Assembly (NCBI RefSeq): GCF_020911925.1
Contig: NZ_CP087134.1
Location: 5,146,001-5,210,000 of the forward strand
Direction of reading: 5' to 3'
DNA: 64,000 nucleotides
From: Flavobacterium cupriresistens
Lineage (GTDB): Bacteria > Bacteroidota > Bacteroidia > Flavobacteriales > Flavobacteriaceae
The first letter of the stretch is position 1. Each line of letters begins with the position of its first letter. Below are positions 28,397 through 37,103 of the stretch, one piece after another. Both the position numbers and the translations under genes were made by a program. The notes beneath the pieces are model-generated. The model was not told the origin of the DNA. It did no database searches and saw only the letters and a list, made by a program, of their open reading frames with translations.

Positions 28397-28825
28397 TTAA
28401 AGCACATCGACTTCAAAAGTCAAAATCTTCGCATAGCTGGGATTGGCTTTATCATAAATTTTAAATTTTACAATGCCATTACCCGACTTGTTTGCCGGAA
28501 TCACGTGTATGGCTATAAATCCCTGCTGATCAGCATTTAGTTTATTAAAAGCCGAACCTTTCGGAATCCCGATCTGGCAAGCCCCATGCTGACACATCGA
28601 GCAATCCCATTCTTTTGGAAAAGTGTTTGATACCGTTTCCCAAACCAGATAGATGGGTTTGTTAGAGATATTTTCGACTTTGATTTTAGAAATATCAAGT
28701 CGCTTATTTTTCTGCAGACTTTCCTTATTTGTTGCATTACCCACTACCGAAAAAGTAGCTTTGCTTTGCGCAAATGAGTTCAAAGAAGCAAAAAACAACA
28801 TAAAATATAAGATTCTTTTTTTCAT
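28397..28825 (-). CDS. Small secreted protein in the tyrosinase operon
   Basis: Not recognised. 142 residues with signal peptide MKKRILYFMLFFASLNSFAQ. The mature protein has a beta-sandwich look (KVENISNKPIYLVWETVSN, GIVKFKIYDKANPSYAKILTFEVDV) and a cysteine cluster EWDCSMCQHGACQIG that could bind copper or form disulfides. It lies 17 bp after the cupredoxin-like gene and 40 bp before tyrosinase. A copper-delivery or caddie role for the tyrosinase is an inference from position and the Cys/His cluster only. Confidence 0.68.
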   Translation of the reverse strand: MKKRILYFMLFFASLNSFAQSKATFSVVGNATNKESLQKNKRLDISKIKVENISNKPIYLVWETVSNTFPKEWDCSMCQHGACQIGIPKGSAFNKLNADQQGFIAIHVIPANKSGNGIVKFKIYDKANPSYAKILTFEVDVL

Positions 28826-28842
28826 GAGTACTGATTTAAATT

Positions 28843-29784
28843 TTAATAAAAAACCGGAATTTCAGCCTTGTATGCTACCTTTTTTGAAATCGGTTCTATA
28901 AAATGATACCTAATCTTTTCCTTCTCGTTTACCTGATCTAAAAAAACAAACACTTCCAGACATTCTCCCGAATGAAGCTGTATTCTATATCCGTTAGGGC
29001 CTGCAATCAGATTGCGATCACTTCCGGAAATGAACTTCAGTTCCGCATCAGATGGAAACTGTATTTCATGAAGGTATAATCCCGAATTAACCAAACGAAG
29101 AAGCACCTTCTCTTTTTTATTCACAAACGATTGTAATCCTTTGTTTTCTATCGTTGTTTTTCCATTAATCAAGAAATAATTGGGCTTGTAGAGCGGAAGA
29201 AGTATGGGCTTGTTAGAAACATCATATGCTGTACCCATAATAGCATCTGTATGCCATTTGGTATCTATTTCGTTACTGCACCATAGTATTTCCTGTGATG
29301 GTTTGTGGTCTAAAGAATCTGTCTCTTTTGGGCGTATAATAAGCACTCCAAACATACCGGCCTGAAGATTGAAGGGATAATTCTCGGGACTATAATACAG
29401 ATAAGTTCCTGCTTTTTTAGCCTGAAAAGAATAAAACCCATGCACCATATGATGAATTGGCTCTTTGACCTTCATTACTTCGTTCTCTGCATTCCGCTGC
29501 TGAAACTCCATTTCTTTACAATATAAAGAGACCGGATTTCCTTGCGAGATGTTCCAAAAATCAATACTTACGCTATCTCCTTCCCTAGCCTCAATCTCCG
29601 ATCCCGGGAAAGTAACCTGACCGGAAAGCGAGTCCGTAAAACCGAAAGTTCGTATGGTTACGTTTTTTCCAATCGGTAACTTCCCTGTTGTTCGGCCAAT
29701 AATTAATCTGTCGTTCTGAGCGGACAAAAAGGGACCGGTACATACAAAAAGAAATACCAATATACACTTACACCGTCTTTTCAT
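28843..29784 (-). CDS. Secreted cupredoxin/multicopper-oxidase-like protein lacking copper ligands
   Basis: A 313-residue protein. ATG 29784 is chosen because it gives the signal peptide MKRRCKCILVFLFVCTGPFLSAQ; the longer ORF adds 17 unlikely residues. The first domain follows the cupredoxin plan (GSEIEAREGDSVSIDFWNIS ... GTYLYYSPENYPFNLQAGMFGVLIIRP), which in multicopper oxidases reads YHSH...GMYG. The HWH and HSH positions are LYC and YYS, so copper binding in this domain appears lost. A second domain covers about 190-310. It is the first gene of the tyrosinase operon and may be a structural partner rather than an oxidase. Confidence 0.75.
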   Translation of the reverse strand: MKRRCKCILVFLFVCTGPFLSAQNDRLIIGRTTGKLPIGKNVTIRTFGFTDSLSGQVTFPGSEIEAREGDSVSIDFWNISQGNPVSLYCKEMEFQQRNAENEVMKVKEPIHHMVHGFYSFQAKKAGTYLYYSPENYPFNLQAGMFGVLIIRPKETDSLDHKPSQEILWCSNEIDTKWHTDAIMGTAYDVSNKPILLPLYKPNYFLINGKTTIENKGLQSFVNKKEKVLLRLVNSGLYLHEIQFPSDAELKFISGSDRNLIAGPNGYRIQLHSGECLEVFVFLDQVNEKEKIRYHFIEPISKKVAYKAEIPVFY

Positions 29785-30433
29785 TTCTAAACTCAAATTA
29801 TCATGTACCAACAATGGTTTGCTATTACAAGTCAAATTTAAAGTTATTTAAAATCAAAAGACTGCGTATAAACACCTGTTTTAGTAGTAAAAATCCGAAT
29901 TCTATTTCAATTTACTTCTTGAGATAAAATTTAAACAAAATGGAAGGGAATTATTTTTGACAATGTCTTTTTAAGAACAAAATGCATACAACTTTAAAGG
30001 TAATCCTGTTATAATCAAAGAGCAAAGCATTCTTTAATTGGAAAACTTTCTGAAGATTCTTGTACTATTTTATTTCGAGCTAAACGAGATAATTTAGGTA
30101 CTTCTAATAATCTCTTTTCAACACTAATTTTTTTGCTCTTTATATTTTTTCAGACTAAAGTGATTTCTCCAAATATAAACAGAAAGAGTTCATATATAAA
30201 TCTAGCATTCCTTTATATCAAGTTTGTTTTTAATATTGTCCAAGCTCCAAGGACTTGCGAAGTAAAACTGGATTGGCTTCGATTCCAGTTTAAGTTTTTA
30301 CCCGAATATATAATTATTGTGTATTTATGTACCCAAAACCATTTGCAAATAGTCATTGTATTCAAACGTTAAAGCCTTAAAAAACAAAAGCAACGATATA
30401 AAACAATTAAAAAACAACTTGAATAGAAGTTTT
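29785..30433. other. Long gene-free interval
   Basis: AT-rich interval without a convincing ORF. A short hairpin aaactgga/tccagttt lies at 30266-30294. It should also hold the promoters of the tyrosinase operon (minus) and the small ORF at 30434 (plus), but I found no clear TTG/TAnnTTTG pair. Confidence 0.4.
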
Positions 30434-30781
30434 ATGGATAGTATATATTTCACTTCTCTTTCTCCTTCAGAAGGTGCTACAGGAACTACAATTAGATTGT
30501 CTACAGATGACAATCCTTATAAGGAGCAGATACCACCGCGATCATTAAAACTTGTTGCTGTACATTTTATACCTTATCGATATCCTGCCGTTCATTCCCC
30601 TATTATTGCCGATTCTGGTCGAATATTAGACGAAATCGGTTACTCCCGCTTTTTGGTTAGAGTTCCTTCGGGTATTAGAGTGGGAGAAAATTATGGAGTC
30701 CTTTTTAAATTAAAGGAAATAAAATCAAAAAAAGAGTTTTATTTTAGTACTGGTGGTCGGCATCACTTCACCGTTAGATGA
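30434..30781 (+). CDS. Possible small protein with IPT/TIG-like opening
   Basis: A 115-residue reading frame from ATG 30434 (MDSIYFTSLSPSEGATGTTIRL). The segment SPSEGATGTTIRL resembles the first strand of IPT/TIG immunoglobulin-like domains (usually 'SPxSGxxGTxVTI'). Later segments PRSLKLVAVHFIPY, LVRVPSG and GENYGVLFKLKE keep that strand pattern. There is no signal peptide, which is odd for such a domain, so it may be a gene remnant or a cytosolic protein. It is isolated, with repeats on its 3' side. A longer in-frame start at 30356 is less protein-like. Confidence 0.45.
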   Translation: MDSIYFTSLSPSEGATGTTIRLSTDDNPYKEQIPPRSLKLVAVHFIPYRYPAVHSPIIADSGRILDEIGYSRFLVRVPSGIRVGENYGVLFKLKEIKSKKEFYFSTGGRHHFTVR

Positions 30782-30888
30782 CAATGTAAACGCAGACTTG
30801 AAGTCTTTTAGCTTGATGTGTGCTACACTTTTATAGACCAATCTCTCTACTATTTATTTTAACCGCAAGGTTCGCAAAGATTTTCTTT

Positions 30889-31191
30889 TGCATGCAGATT
30901 TAGCAGATTTGGCCGATCTTATTTACCTCTTAAAAAATCCGTGTTATCTGCTACCTGAGCGATAGCGAACTGTCGAAGCAAATCTGCGCGAAAAAAAATT
31001 AGGTATAAATTAAAAAGGAGCCATACTGCTATAATTAAACTTAGCGTGCCTTGTGGTTATTTTATAGATTAGAATACGACATCTTAGTAGCCCGTGTCAT
31101 TTCGACGTAAGGAGAAATCACACTAGAAATTCCGCAAAGCAAATCGACAATCGTTGTAGAAATACTTATACGATTTCTCCTTAGGTCGAAA
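30889..31191. repeat. Dispersed repeats including an inverted 'gtcatttcgac' pair
   Basis: 30889-30990 resembles the 'aatccg/cgatagcgaa' repeat at 15.9 and 62.6 kb. 31100-31119 (tttcgacgtaaggagaaatc) and 31172-31191 (gatttctccttaggtcgaaa) are imperfect inverted ends of a 92-bp MITE-like unit of the same family as 60260-60361. No gene was seen in 30782-31205. Confidence 0.6.
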
Positions 31192-31205
31192 GAACAAAAA
31201 AACAA

Positions 31206-31229
31206 AAAGCTCCGCAATGACGGAGCTTT
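31206..31229 (-). terminator. Terminator of the 90-residue ORF
   Basis: Perfect 9-bp stem aaagctccg/cggagcttt with a 6-nt loop and a T-run on the minus strand, 31 bp beyond the stop codon at 31261. Confidence 0.8.
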
Positions 31230-31260
31230 ATTGATATTCTAAAAACTAGAACACTACATT

Positions 31261-31533
31261 TTAACTTGCTGCACTACTACAGACTTTTTGAATTTCTTCA
31301 TCTGTAAATGCTGCCAAAGTTTGGGCCAAATTTCTGCTCGTACGTAAACAACTGAGCATTTTTAGCCTTAAATCGAGATCGCCTCCGTACTCCGTTTCGA
31401 GCAGTAACTCGAAAATTTCCTGCAAATACAATGGCTGCTCTTTAAATTCTCCTTCAAACCATTCGTTCGAAAGGAATTTGACCACGGATGGCACCACGTC
31501 ATTTTTTGATGTTTTTTGATTTTCTTTTGACAT
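31261..31533 (-). CDS. Small cytosolic protein of unknown function
   Basis: Not recognised. 90 residues, starting MSKENQKTSKNDVV, then helical (VKFLSNEWFEGEFKEQPLYLQEIFELLLETEYGG, LDLRLKMLSCLRTSRNLAQTLAAFTDEEIQKV). No membrane segment or signal. It lies downstream of the reverse transcriptase/polymerase operon, but its own promoter (TATCTTTG on the minus strand at 31707-31700) and a ~160-nt structured leader separate it. It ends in a good terminator, which supports a real transcript. Confidence 0.6.
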   Translation of the reverse strand: MSKENQKTSKNDVVPSVVKFLSNEWFEGEFKEQPLYLQEIFELLLETEYGGDLDLRLKMLSCLRTSRNLAQTLAAFTDEEIQKVCSSAAS

Positions 31534-31557
31534 ATTTGAAAATTTTTAAACGCACGA

Positions 31558-31640
31558 AGCCCCCATCGTCGGTTGTGTCAAAACACTACAAAGAGTGAAA
31601 TTAGGGCTATCACTAGCTCCCGCAACGTGAATGAGGGCTC
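31558..31640 (-). ncRNA. Structured leader or small RNA between polA-like gene and 90-residue ORF
   Basis: AGCCCTCAT near 31640 pairs with ATGGGGGCT near 31558 (one mismatch), closing an ~80-nt segment. Inside it are gcgggagctag and tgatagccc, and a GTGT-TTTG-ACAC mini hairpin. GC content is much higher than in the flanks. It is downstream of the reverse transcriptase operon and upstream of a small ORF on the same strand. It could be a leader, a dispersed element or an RT-associated RNA; sequence alone does not decide. Confidence 0.35.
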
Positions 31641-31745
31641 GTTTATGTTAAACTTAAATAAAGTTTATTGGATTTCTCCTTGTATGTATTTTGACTTTAC
31701 AAAGATATACTTTTTAATCAAAAAGAAAGTTTTTGCTTACGAAAT

Positions 31746-33332
31746 TTATTTTGGATCATAAAATGGTTTAAATTCAACCGCAGGTTCTATTTTTGGACAA
31801 ATTTCTTTAAATGCCTTTTTAAAATGAGTTTCTAAAAATTTACTTTTTTCTATTCTTTTGCCAATAGGTATTTGATATAACACAGCATCATGCATAGGAA
31901 TTAAAAACTCAATTTCTTTATCCAAATTATATACTTCAATTATTGCTTTTTTTAATATTAATGATGCATTCCCCTGAATTCTTTGACTAATTAACCAACT
32001 CTCTTCTTCATTATTTTTATTGTCAAAACTTTTGTATCTTTTATTTCCTTGAGTTGTTTCTACAAAACCGTCAATTCTAAATTTTTTCTTTAATTTTATA
32101 TTAAACTTTTCTAATTCAGGAAATTTGTTGAAAAAAATATCTAAATCTATATTAGTTACTTTTTTAATGTTTTCTTTCGACATACCATAACAATAACTAA
32201 AAAACAGCTTCTTACATTTATCGCGGGAGATATTAGGCACATTTTTCAAAACTTCATTCATTTGCGAATAAATATCTTCCATATTATACATTTCAATCAA
32301 TTTTAAATCATTAGCCTCAGAAGCTAATATCCCTGCTTCGAACTGGCAATAATCAATATACAATAATTCCATTCCATCTTCAGGCAATATTATATTCCTG
32401 TAGTCTCTTTTTAATTGTTGCAAAGAAGGGTATTCCACCAATATTCTACTAGTAACAGTCCCAAAAGATTGAAATTGCGGAAATATTTTTTTGTCATCTA
32501 GAGATCCTATTCTCGTCAAAATTGTTTTGTTAATAGACAATTTTCTTTCTTCATATAAAAGTTTTATCAAATCAAAATCATCCTTATAAAACTTAAGATT
32601 TCTAATATATTCGTTAGTCCCAATTGTATTAACTAATGCAGGCAAAATCTTACCAACCTCTTTTTTAATATTTTCAAAATCTGTTCTTGAAAAAATACCA
32701 TATTCCAGTTGAAGCCTGTTTTTAACCTCGTAAAATTCTATATTAACTTTTCTTATTAAGGATGTAATTAAAAGTGTGTCAATCTTTATCCCCTTTTTTG
32801 TTCTTTCTAACAAAATAGAACTAATTTTTTTTTCTACTGTTTCATGCCTAAATATTTCATTTCTTTCTTTAAGTTCTTCATAAATCAGTTTTAATATATC
32901 CTCAATAGAACTCAATAAAAAACCAAAAATATCTTTTATTTCAGAATCACTACTTCCATCATTAAAACCAAAGTATATTTTTTTTGCCTTTTCCAATTTT
33001 TTAATCATTTCTTCATTATCAGCATTTTTGTGAAGTTGCTTCAGTAAATACCAGAAGTCCCAAGGTTGATCATTTTTTGAAAACTCATTTTTTGAATGAC
33101 CAATAATTTGTTTTTTTAATTGTTCTATATCAGTAAAAAGCGACCTCTCATTTATTTCAATTGCATCAATTATATTTAAAAAATCGAAAGAGATGATATT
33201 ATAAATCTCTTCTTCTTTAAAGAAATCTAAGTTTTTATGAGTTTTTACTTCTCCTCCAACTATTTTACTATAATAAATGATTTTTTTTTTGCCTTTTAAA
33301 TAGCTTATATGTTTTAAAATAATTATTTCCAT
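31746..33332 (-). CDS. Family-A DNA polymerase-like protein of RT defence operon
   Basis: 528 residues. The C-terminal ~250 match a Pol I/T7-type polymerase: the pre-motif FGTVTSRILVEYPSLQQLKRDYRNI, motif A YIDYCQFEAGILA (Asp327), motif B RDKCKKLFFSYCYGMS (370-384) and motif C MHDAVLY (His481, Asp482). The glutamate after Asp482 in the usual HDE is Ala, but both metal aspartates remain. The N-terminal 250 residues are helical, with no recognisable 5' nuclease or 3'-5' exonuclease site. Its ATG shares one base with the RT stop (TAATG), so translation is coupled. It is much shorter than housekeeping PolA and probably extends products made or primed by the RT. Confidence 0.87.
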   Translation of the reverse strand: MEIIILKHISYLKGKKKIIYYSKIVGGEVKTHKNLDFFKEEEIYNIISFDFLNIIDAIEINERSLFTDIEQLKKQIIGHSKNEFSKNDQPWDFWYLLKQLHKNADNEEMIKKLEKAKKIYFGFNDGSSDSEIKDIFGFLLSSIEDILKLIYEELKERNEIFRHETVEKKISSILLERTKKGIKIDTLLITSLIRKVNIEFYEVKNRLQLEYGIFSRTDFENIKKEVGKILPALVNTIGTNEYIRNLKFYKDDFDLIKLLYEERKLSINKTILTRIGSLDDKKIFPQFQSFGTVTSRILVEYPSLQQLKRDYRNIILPEDGMELLYIDYCQFEAGILASEANDLKLIEMYNMEDIYSQMNEVLKNVPNISRDKCKKLFFSYCYGMSKENIKKVTNIDLDIFFNKFPELEKFNIKLKKKFRIDGFVETTQGNKRYKSFDNKNNEEESWLISQRIQGNASLILKKAIIEVYNLDKEIEFLIPMHDAVLYQIPIGKRIEKSKFLETHFKKAFKEICPKIEPAVEFKPFYDPK

Positions 33333-35782
33333 TATAACGAAATTAAATTAGGAGTATCTCTAATAATATTTGAATACTTAAGACTTGGTAAATCAGAAAC
33401 AAAAACCTCTTTCTGTTCTTTATAAAGTTTTTGATGAAAATCTTTCAAATCTCCTAATATATTTTCATCTCTTATCTCACTTGGATTAACCATTCTCAAT
33501 GCAATAAGAGCATTTCGTTGAAGAAAATAATTTTCTGCTAAATTTCCATTATTTATAGATTTGAGCATTATTGTTTTATACCTTCTCCAGTCAACTGATG
33601 CTAAATATAAAAAAGCTCCGGCAGTATCTGCTTGATTTTCCTGATTTGTATTTTTAATTATATTTGCTGCGTATGTAATTAGTCTTTGTGAAACAAAATT
33701 ATTGTAACTTAAAAACATCCATAAATAATAAGTCTGTCCTTGGTAAATATTTTTATATTTATCTAAAATAATATCTTCTAAAACTTCAAAATTTTCTCTT
33801 TTATAATAAGTTTTATCAATAGCTCTCAACAACTTAATAAAATTAGTTGTCAACCATGGCTGGTTTTCTAATTCATTTAATACATAATCAACTACTTCTT
33901 TGAAATTAATAATATCCTTCAATCCAGGGGTTCTTGCAAACTGCTGCAGTTTCTCAATACAAAACCCTAATTTTCTTCTTTTAAGATAATCTTCATCACT
34001 TTTATTATTAATGGTACTCTTAAATAATCTAAAAGTAATATATACGGCTTTTTGAACATCTCTCCTTCGTTTAGTTGAAAGAAGACTATTAATTTGTTCT
34101 ATTTCTATCAGAGATTCAGGCAAATATTCATCAATAGTAAATACATCTTCCCTATAATCTAGTATTTTGGTTTTGGAAGAATTTAAATTTAATCCCAAAT
34201 CTCTCATTGCAACTGACAAATCATAAATTGCTTTAATTGCTTCGGATTTTGTTTGGCAAACAATTCTAATATCATCCATATATCTATAATAATAAGAATG
34301 TCTATTTGAATCTATCATTGTATTATCTAATTTGTTTAAAAATAGATTTGCTAAAAAAGAGGACGCATCTCTATTCTGTGGTATACCAAATTCAGAATTA
34401 ACTAATTTATCATTCCACTTTACAACTAATTGTTTTAAATTCTCAACAATCTTATATAGATTATTTTTTTTCTCTAAAGTATAATTATCATAATCATGAA
34501 TTAATTCTTTAATATAATCTATTAGTGTTTTAATATTTATATTCTCAAAAAAATTAGTTATATCAGCAACTACAAGAAATGGTTTATCATTATTCAAAAC
34601 AAACTTTGTTTGATATATGTATTTTTTCCATTGCTCAATCGAATAATGGTACATATATGTAGCACTTCCTTTTCCAGAATTATACCTAAATGAGTAAACT
34701 TTATTATCTAGACTGATATCAAGGTTTTCAGCTAATATATCAACATATGCTTGATAAATTATTCTATCAATGAAACTGACTTCAATTGATGGTCTTGTTG
34801 AATAACCTGATTTCGGAATTGTAAAATGTTTTGCAATAGCAGTCGGTACATATACTTTTTCTAAAGAGTTAAGGCTTTCATTTATTCTTTCTAAAAAAAA
34901 CTTTTTAGAAAGAATAAATTTAAAATTCAAAGGATCCTGAAACCAATCATCTCTTAAATCATTTCTTAATCTTTTAAAAGCTCTCCAAATATTTAATTCA
35001 ATACCATTTACTACAATAGATTCATAATTGATTAATGAGCCATCTTGATTTATACCTATTTTTTGTATTTCATCAGTAGATCTAATTTTTTCTAAAGCCG
35101 AATCATATTTTTCTATGTAATAATTCAATAGTTTTGCTTCCATTTTTTTTGCTGTAAATGAATTTGCAAAACCTGATTCATCTGTTATTTCTGTAATTAA
35201 GCCAACTAAAACTGATCGATTTCTATAAAACAAACCTGACCCCGAAAATCCTGATATTTTTTCGTGAGAATTTTCAGCATACACATTTGACAGGCATTCA
35301 ATATTTAGATCCTTCGATTTAACAGGGTTTACTTTTCTCTTAAAACTAAAATTTTGTGCATTCCCATTCGCAAAATTTGGATAGCCATATGAGTCAAAAT
35401 ATCTATTATTGTTAATATTTCCTAAAATAAATTCTTTACAGTCATCAATATTAAAATCAATAAGCAAAATAGCAATATCATACTCATAAATTGGTATAAT
35501 TTTATCCGTGGAAATTTTTCCTAGTAATTTAAAATCCCCATTCTCATCTTGCTGATTTATTTCTATTTCATGGACACTGTTTTTATCTGGAAAATCTTCC
35601 TTTAATCTTTTCCCAAAAACACAATGCAATGCAGTAAAAACATAATTAATTTTTGATTTTTTTGATGTTTTGTACAAAATTCCTGTACCCAGTGTCTTTT
35701 TTGTTTCTTTCTTGAAAGTTGCTGCTATTTTAACAGTTACACTTTTTAAAAGCTCTTCTTGATGCTGATTTAAAGAATACAT
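33332..35782 (-). CDS. Trypsin-like protease / reverse transcriptase fusion (UG/Abi-type)
   Basis: An 816-residue fusion. Residues 1-230 form a trypsin-like domain with His53 (FTALHC), Asp102 (YEYDIAIL) and Ser180 (SGFSGSG in place of GDSGG). Residues 260-560 are a reverse transcriptase: ADITNFFENI (Asp407), GIPQNRDASSFLANLFLNKLD, YYRYMDDIR (YMDD 501-504) and LGLNLNSSKT. Residues 580-816 form a helical repeat tail like the alpha-repeat C-termini of Abi/UG RTs. Maturase and HNH domains are absent, so it is not a group II intron protein. ATG 35782 is preferred over the upstream TTG and lies 6 bp after the MBL gene stop. Likely anti-phage. Confidence 0.88.
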   Translation of the reverse strand: MYSLNQHQEELLKSVTVKIAATFKKETKKTLGTGILYKTSKKSKINYVFTALHCVFGKRLKEDFPDKNSVHEIEINQQDENGDFKLLGKISTDKIIPIYEYDIAILLIDFNIDDCKEFILGNINNNRYFDSYGYPNFANGNAQNFSFKRKVNPVKSKDLNIECLSNVYAENSHEKISGFSGSGLFYRNRSVLVGLITEITDESGFANSFTAKKMEAKLLNYYIEKYDSALEKIRSTDEIQKIGINQDGSLINYESIVVNGIELNIWRAFKRLRNDLRDDWFQDPLNFKFILSKKFFLERINESLNSLEKVYVPTAIAKHFTIPKSGYSTRPSIEVSFIDRIIYQAYVDILAENLDISLDNKVYSFRYNSGKGSATYMYHYSIEQWKKYIYQTKFVLNNDKPFLVVADITNFFENINIKTLIDYIKELIHDYDNYTLEKKNNLYKIVENLKQLVVKWNDKLVNSEFGIPQNRDASSFLANLFLNKLDNTMIDSNRHSYYYRYMDDIRIVCQTKSEAIKAIYDLSVAMRDLGLNLNSSKTKILDYREDVFTIDEYLPESLIEIEQINSLLSTKRRRDVQKAVYITFRLFKSTINNKSDEDYLKRRKLGFCIEKLQQFARTPGLKDIINFKEVVDYVLNELENQPWLTTNFIKLLRAIDKTYYKRENFEVLEDIILDKYKNIYQGQTYYLWMFLSYNNFVSQRLITYAANIIKNTNQENQADTAGAFLYLASVDWRRYKTIMLKSINNGNLAENYFLQRNALIALRMVNPSEIRDENILGDLKDFHQKLYKEQKEVFVSDLPSLKYSNIIRDTPNLISL

Positions 35783-35788
35783 AATCAA

Positions 35789-36844
35789 TTATAAATTAAT
35801 CAAATAGCCATGCTCGTAATTTGGCTTTAAACATTCAAAACTAAAATTACTGAAGTCACCATCAAAAAAATTCATGCTATCAATTACTTCTTCGTAATTA
35901 AAAATAAAAGAATCAATATTTAAAGTTTTTTTTCTACTTGATAAAATTTTTGCCATAGTTAATTTGTTTGGTAAATTAGCTTTACCCCCGTTGGTGCTAA
36001 TAATAAAATTGTTACAGTCTAAAAGATCTAGAAATTCAAAACTTAAGCTTCTATGACTACAATGATGTGATAATTTAATATAATCAACTTTAAGTTTATC
36101 TGCTTTTCTATCTTTTAAAAGTCTTTTTATTGAATCTGTTAAAATTTCAGGATTTGCATCTCCTAAAAATAAAACTGATTTTGAATTTAACTCCATTAAA
36201 AACGCTATACTAACTCTATTTTCAATTTTTGAATCAAGATCTTCCTCTTTATCAATAAAAATTTTAGGATTTTTATCAATCAACTCTTTAATTGAAAATT
36301 TATAGTCATTTGAGTTTGATGAAATATCAAATGGATAAGTTTTATCATTTTTTATTTTTAGTTTTTCAATATCTTCTTTAAATGGAGATAATAAAGTTAG
36401 TTCTAACCCATAAAAGTTATAAAAATTAAAATTAGGTATATAAATACTAGAACTCCTAGGAATTTTTAATTCATCAATTAAATTTTGAACCTTACATGAT
36501 TCCAAAAAACTAACATCATTATTTTTAGAATCAAAGACTTCTTTTATTGGATAAAATGAATTAAACCAAATTTCACTAATTATAGATTTATCAATTTTAA
36601 TATCGGAGAGTAAATAATAAATTCCTTTTATATGATCTTGGTCCGTATGGGTTATAATAAGTAAATCAATGTTTTCTCCTTTATTTTGAATATCTAATAT
36701 TTCATGCTTTAAGTGTTTATTATATTCACTTTTTTTATTGCCTCCATCAATTAAAATGTTTTTAAACTTATCATCATTTCCTAGAAAACGAAATATAAAG
36801 GAGTCTCCATTCCCTGCTTTTAACATTTTTACACTAAAACTCAT
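35789..36844 (-). CDS. ComEC-like metallo-beta-lactamase-fold hydrolase
   Basis: A 351-residue MBL-fold protein, first gene of the RT operon. It opens MLKAGNGDSFIFRF...ILIDGGNKKSEYNKH. The metal motif is LIITHTDQDHIKG (HxDxDH), with the later ligands in SVLFLGDANPEIL and KLSHHCSHRS. The order and spacing match the ComEC/Rec2-type hydrolase domain without its membrane part. MBL plus trypsin-like protease is the accessory pair known from type I AVAST (Avs1). Here the third component is not a STAND NTPase but an RT and a polymerase. It is a likely nuclease or effector. Confidence 0.85.
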   Translation of the reverse strand: MSFSVKMLKAGNGDSFIFRFLGNDDKFKNILIDGGNKKSEYNKHLKHEILDIQNKGENIDLLIITHTDQDHIKGIYYLLSDIKIDKSIISEIWFNSFYPIKEVFDSKNNDVSFLESCKVQNLIDELKIPRSSSIYIPNFNFYNFYGLELTLLSPFKEDIEKLKIKNDKTYPFDISSNSNDYKFSIKELIDKNPKIFIDKEEDLDSKIENRVSIAFLMELNSKSVLFLGDANPEILTDSIKRLLKDRKADKLKVDYIKLSHHCSHRSLSFEFLDLLDCNNFIISTNGGKANLPNKLTMAKILSSRKKTLNIDSFIFNYEEVIDSMNFFDGDFSNFSFECLKPNYEHGYLINL

Positions 36845-36864
36845 AAATAAATTTGTTACTTAGA

Positions 36865-36894
36865 TAAAGGTAAAAATTTTAACTACTTTAACAA
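36865..36894 (-). promoter_or_regulatory. Promoter of the MBL/RT/polymerase operon
   Basis: On the minus strand, TTG (36894-36892), a 19-nt spacer, then TACCTTTA (36872-36865), one base off TAnnTTTG. It is 20 bp upstream of the MBL start codon. Confidence 0.65.
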
Positions 36895-37036
36895 ATAAAA
36901 ACACGCTTTACTAGACCTTATAACTTACAAAACCTTTTACTTAAATAATATTCTATACATTCTACAACTAGAGAATAATCAAACTTTTTAATACAAATCA
37001 AAAAATAATACGTTTTTAAAATATACCTAAAATCAA

Positions 37037-37103
37037 AAAATCAGGTAAAAAACCCTGATTTTAAATCCTAAAAAAGCGTTTTTAAAACTAAAACGCTCTT
37101 TTT
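37037..37103 (-). terminator. Two hairpins ending the nucleotidyltransferase gene
   Basis: AGCGTTTT/AAAACGCT (37075-37097) followed by six T on the minus strand, directly after the stop at 37104. A second stem AAAATCAGG/CCTGATTTT lies at 37037-37062. They insulate the RT operon from the RNA-repair genes. Confidence 0.75.

Noticed and set aside
28357..28416. Longer N-terminus for tyrosinase
   Set aside because: It would put 20 extra polar residues before a clean signal peptide.
30259..30294. Sixth copy of the GAAGTA...TTGRCC motif with a T-arm-like hairpin (plus strand)
   Set aside because: Only about 13 of 20 positions match and the T-arm loop has the wrong size; no tRNA arms surround it.
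33332..35782. Group II intron maturase or retron RT
   Set aside because: No maturase X or HNH domain and no intron ribozyme motifs nearby. The N-terminal protease and helical repeat tail fit UG/Abi RTs better, and I saw no msr/msd inverted pair directly upstream.
35783..35788. TTG start for the protease-RT gene
   Set aside because: ATG at 35782 is two codons downstream and gives a normal 6-bp gap to the preceding stop.
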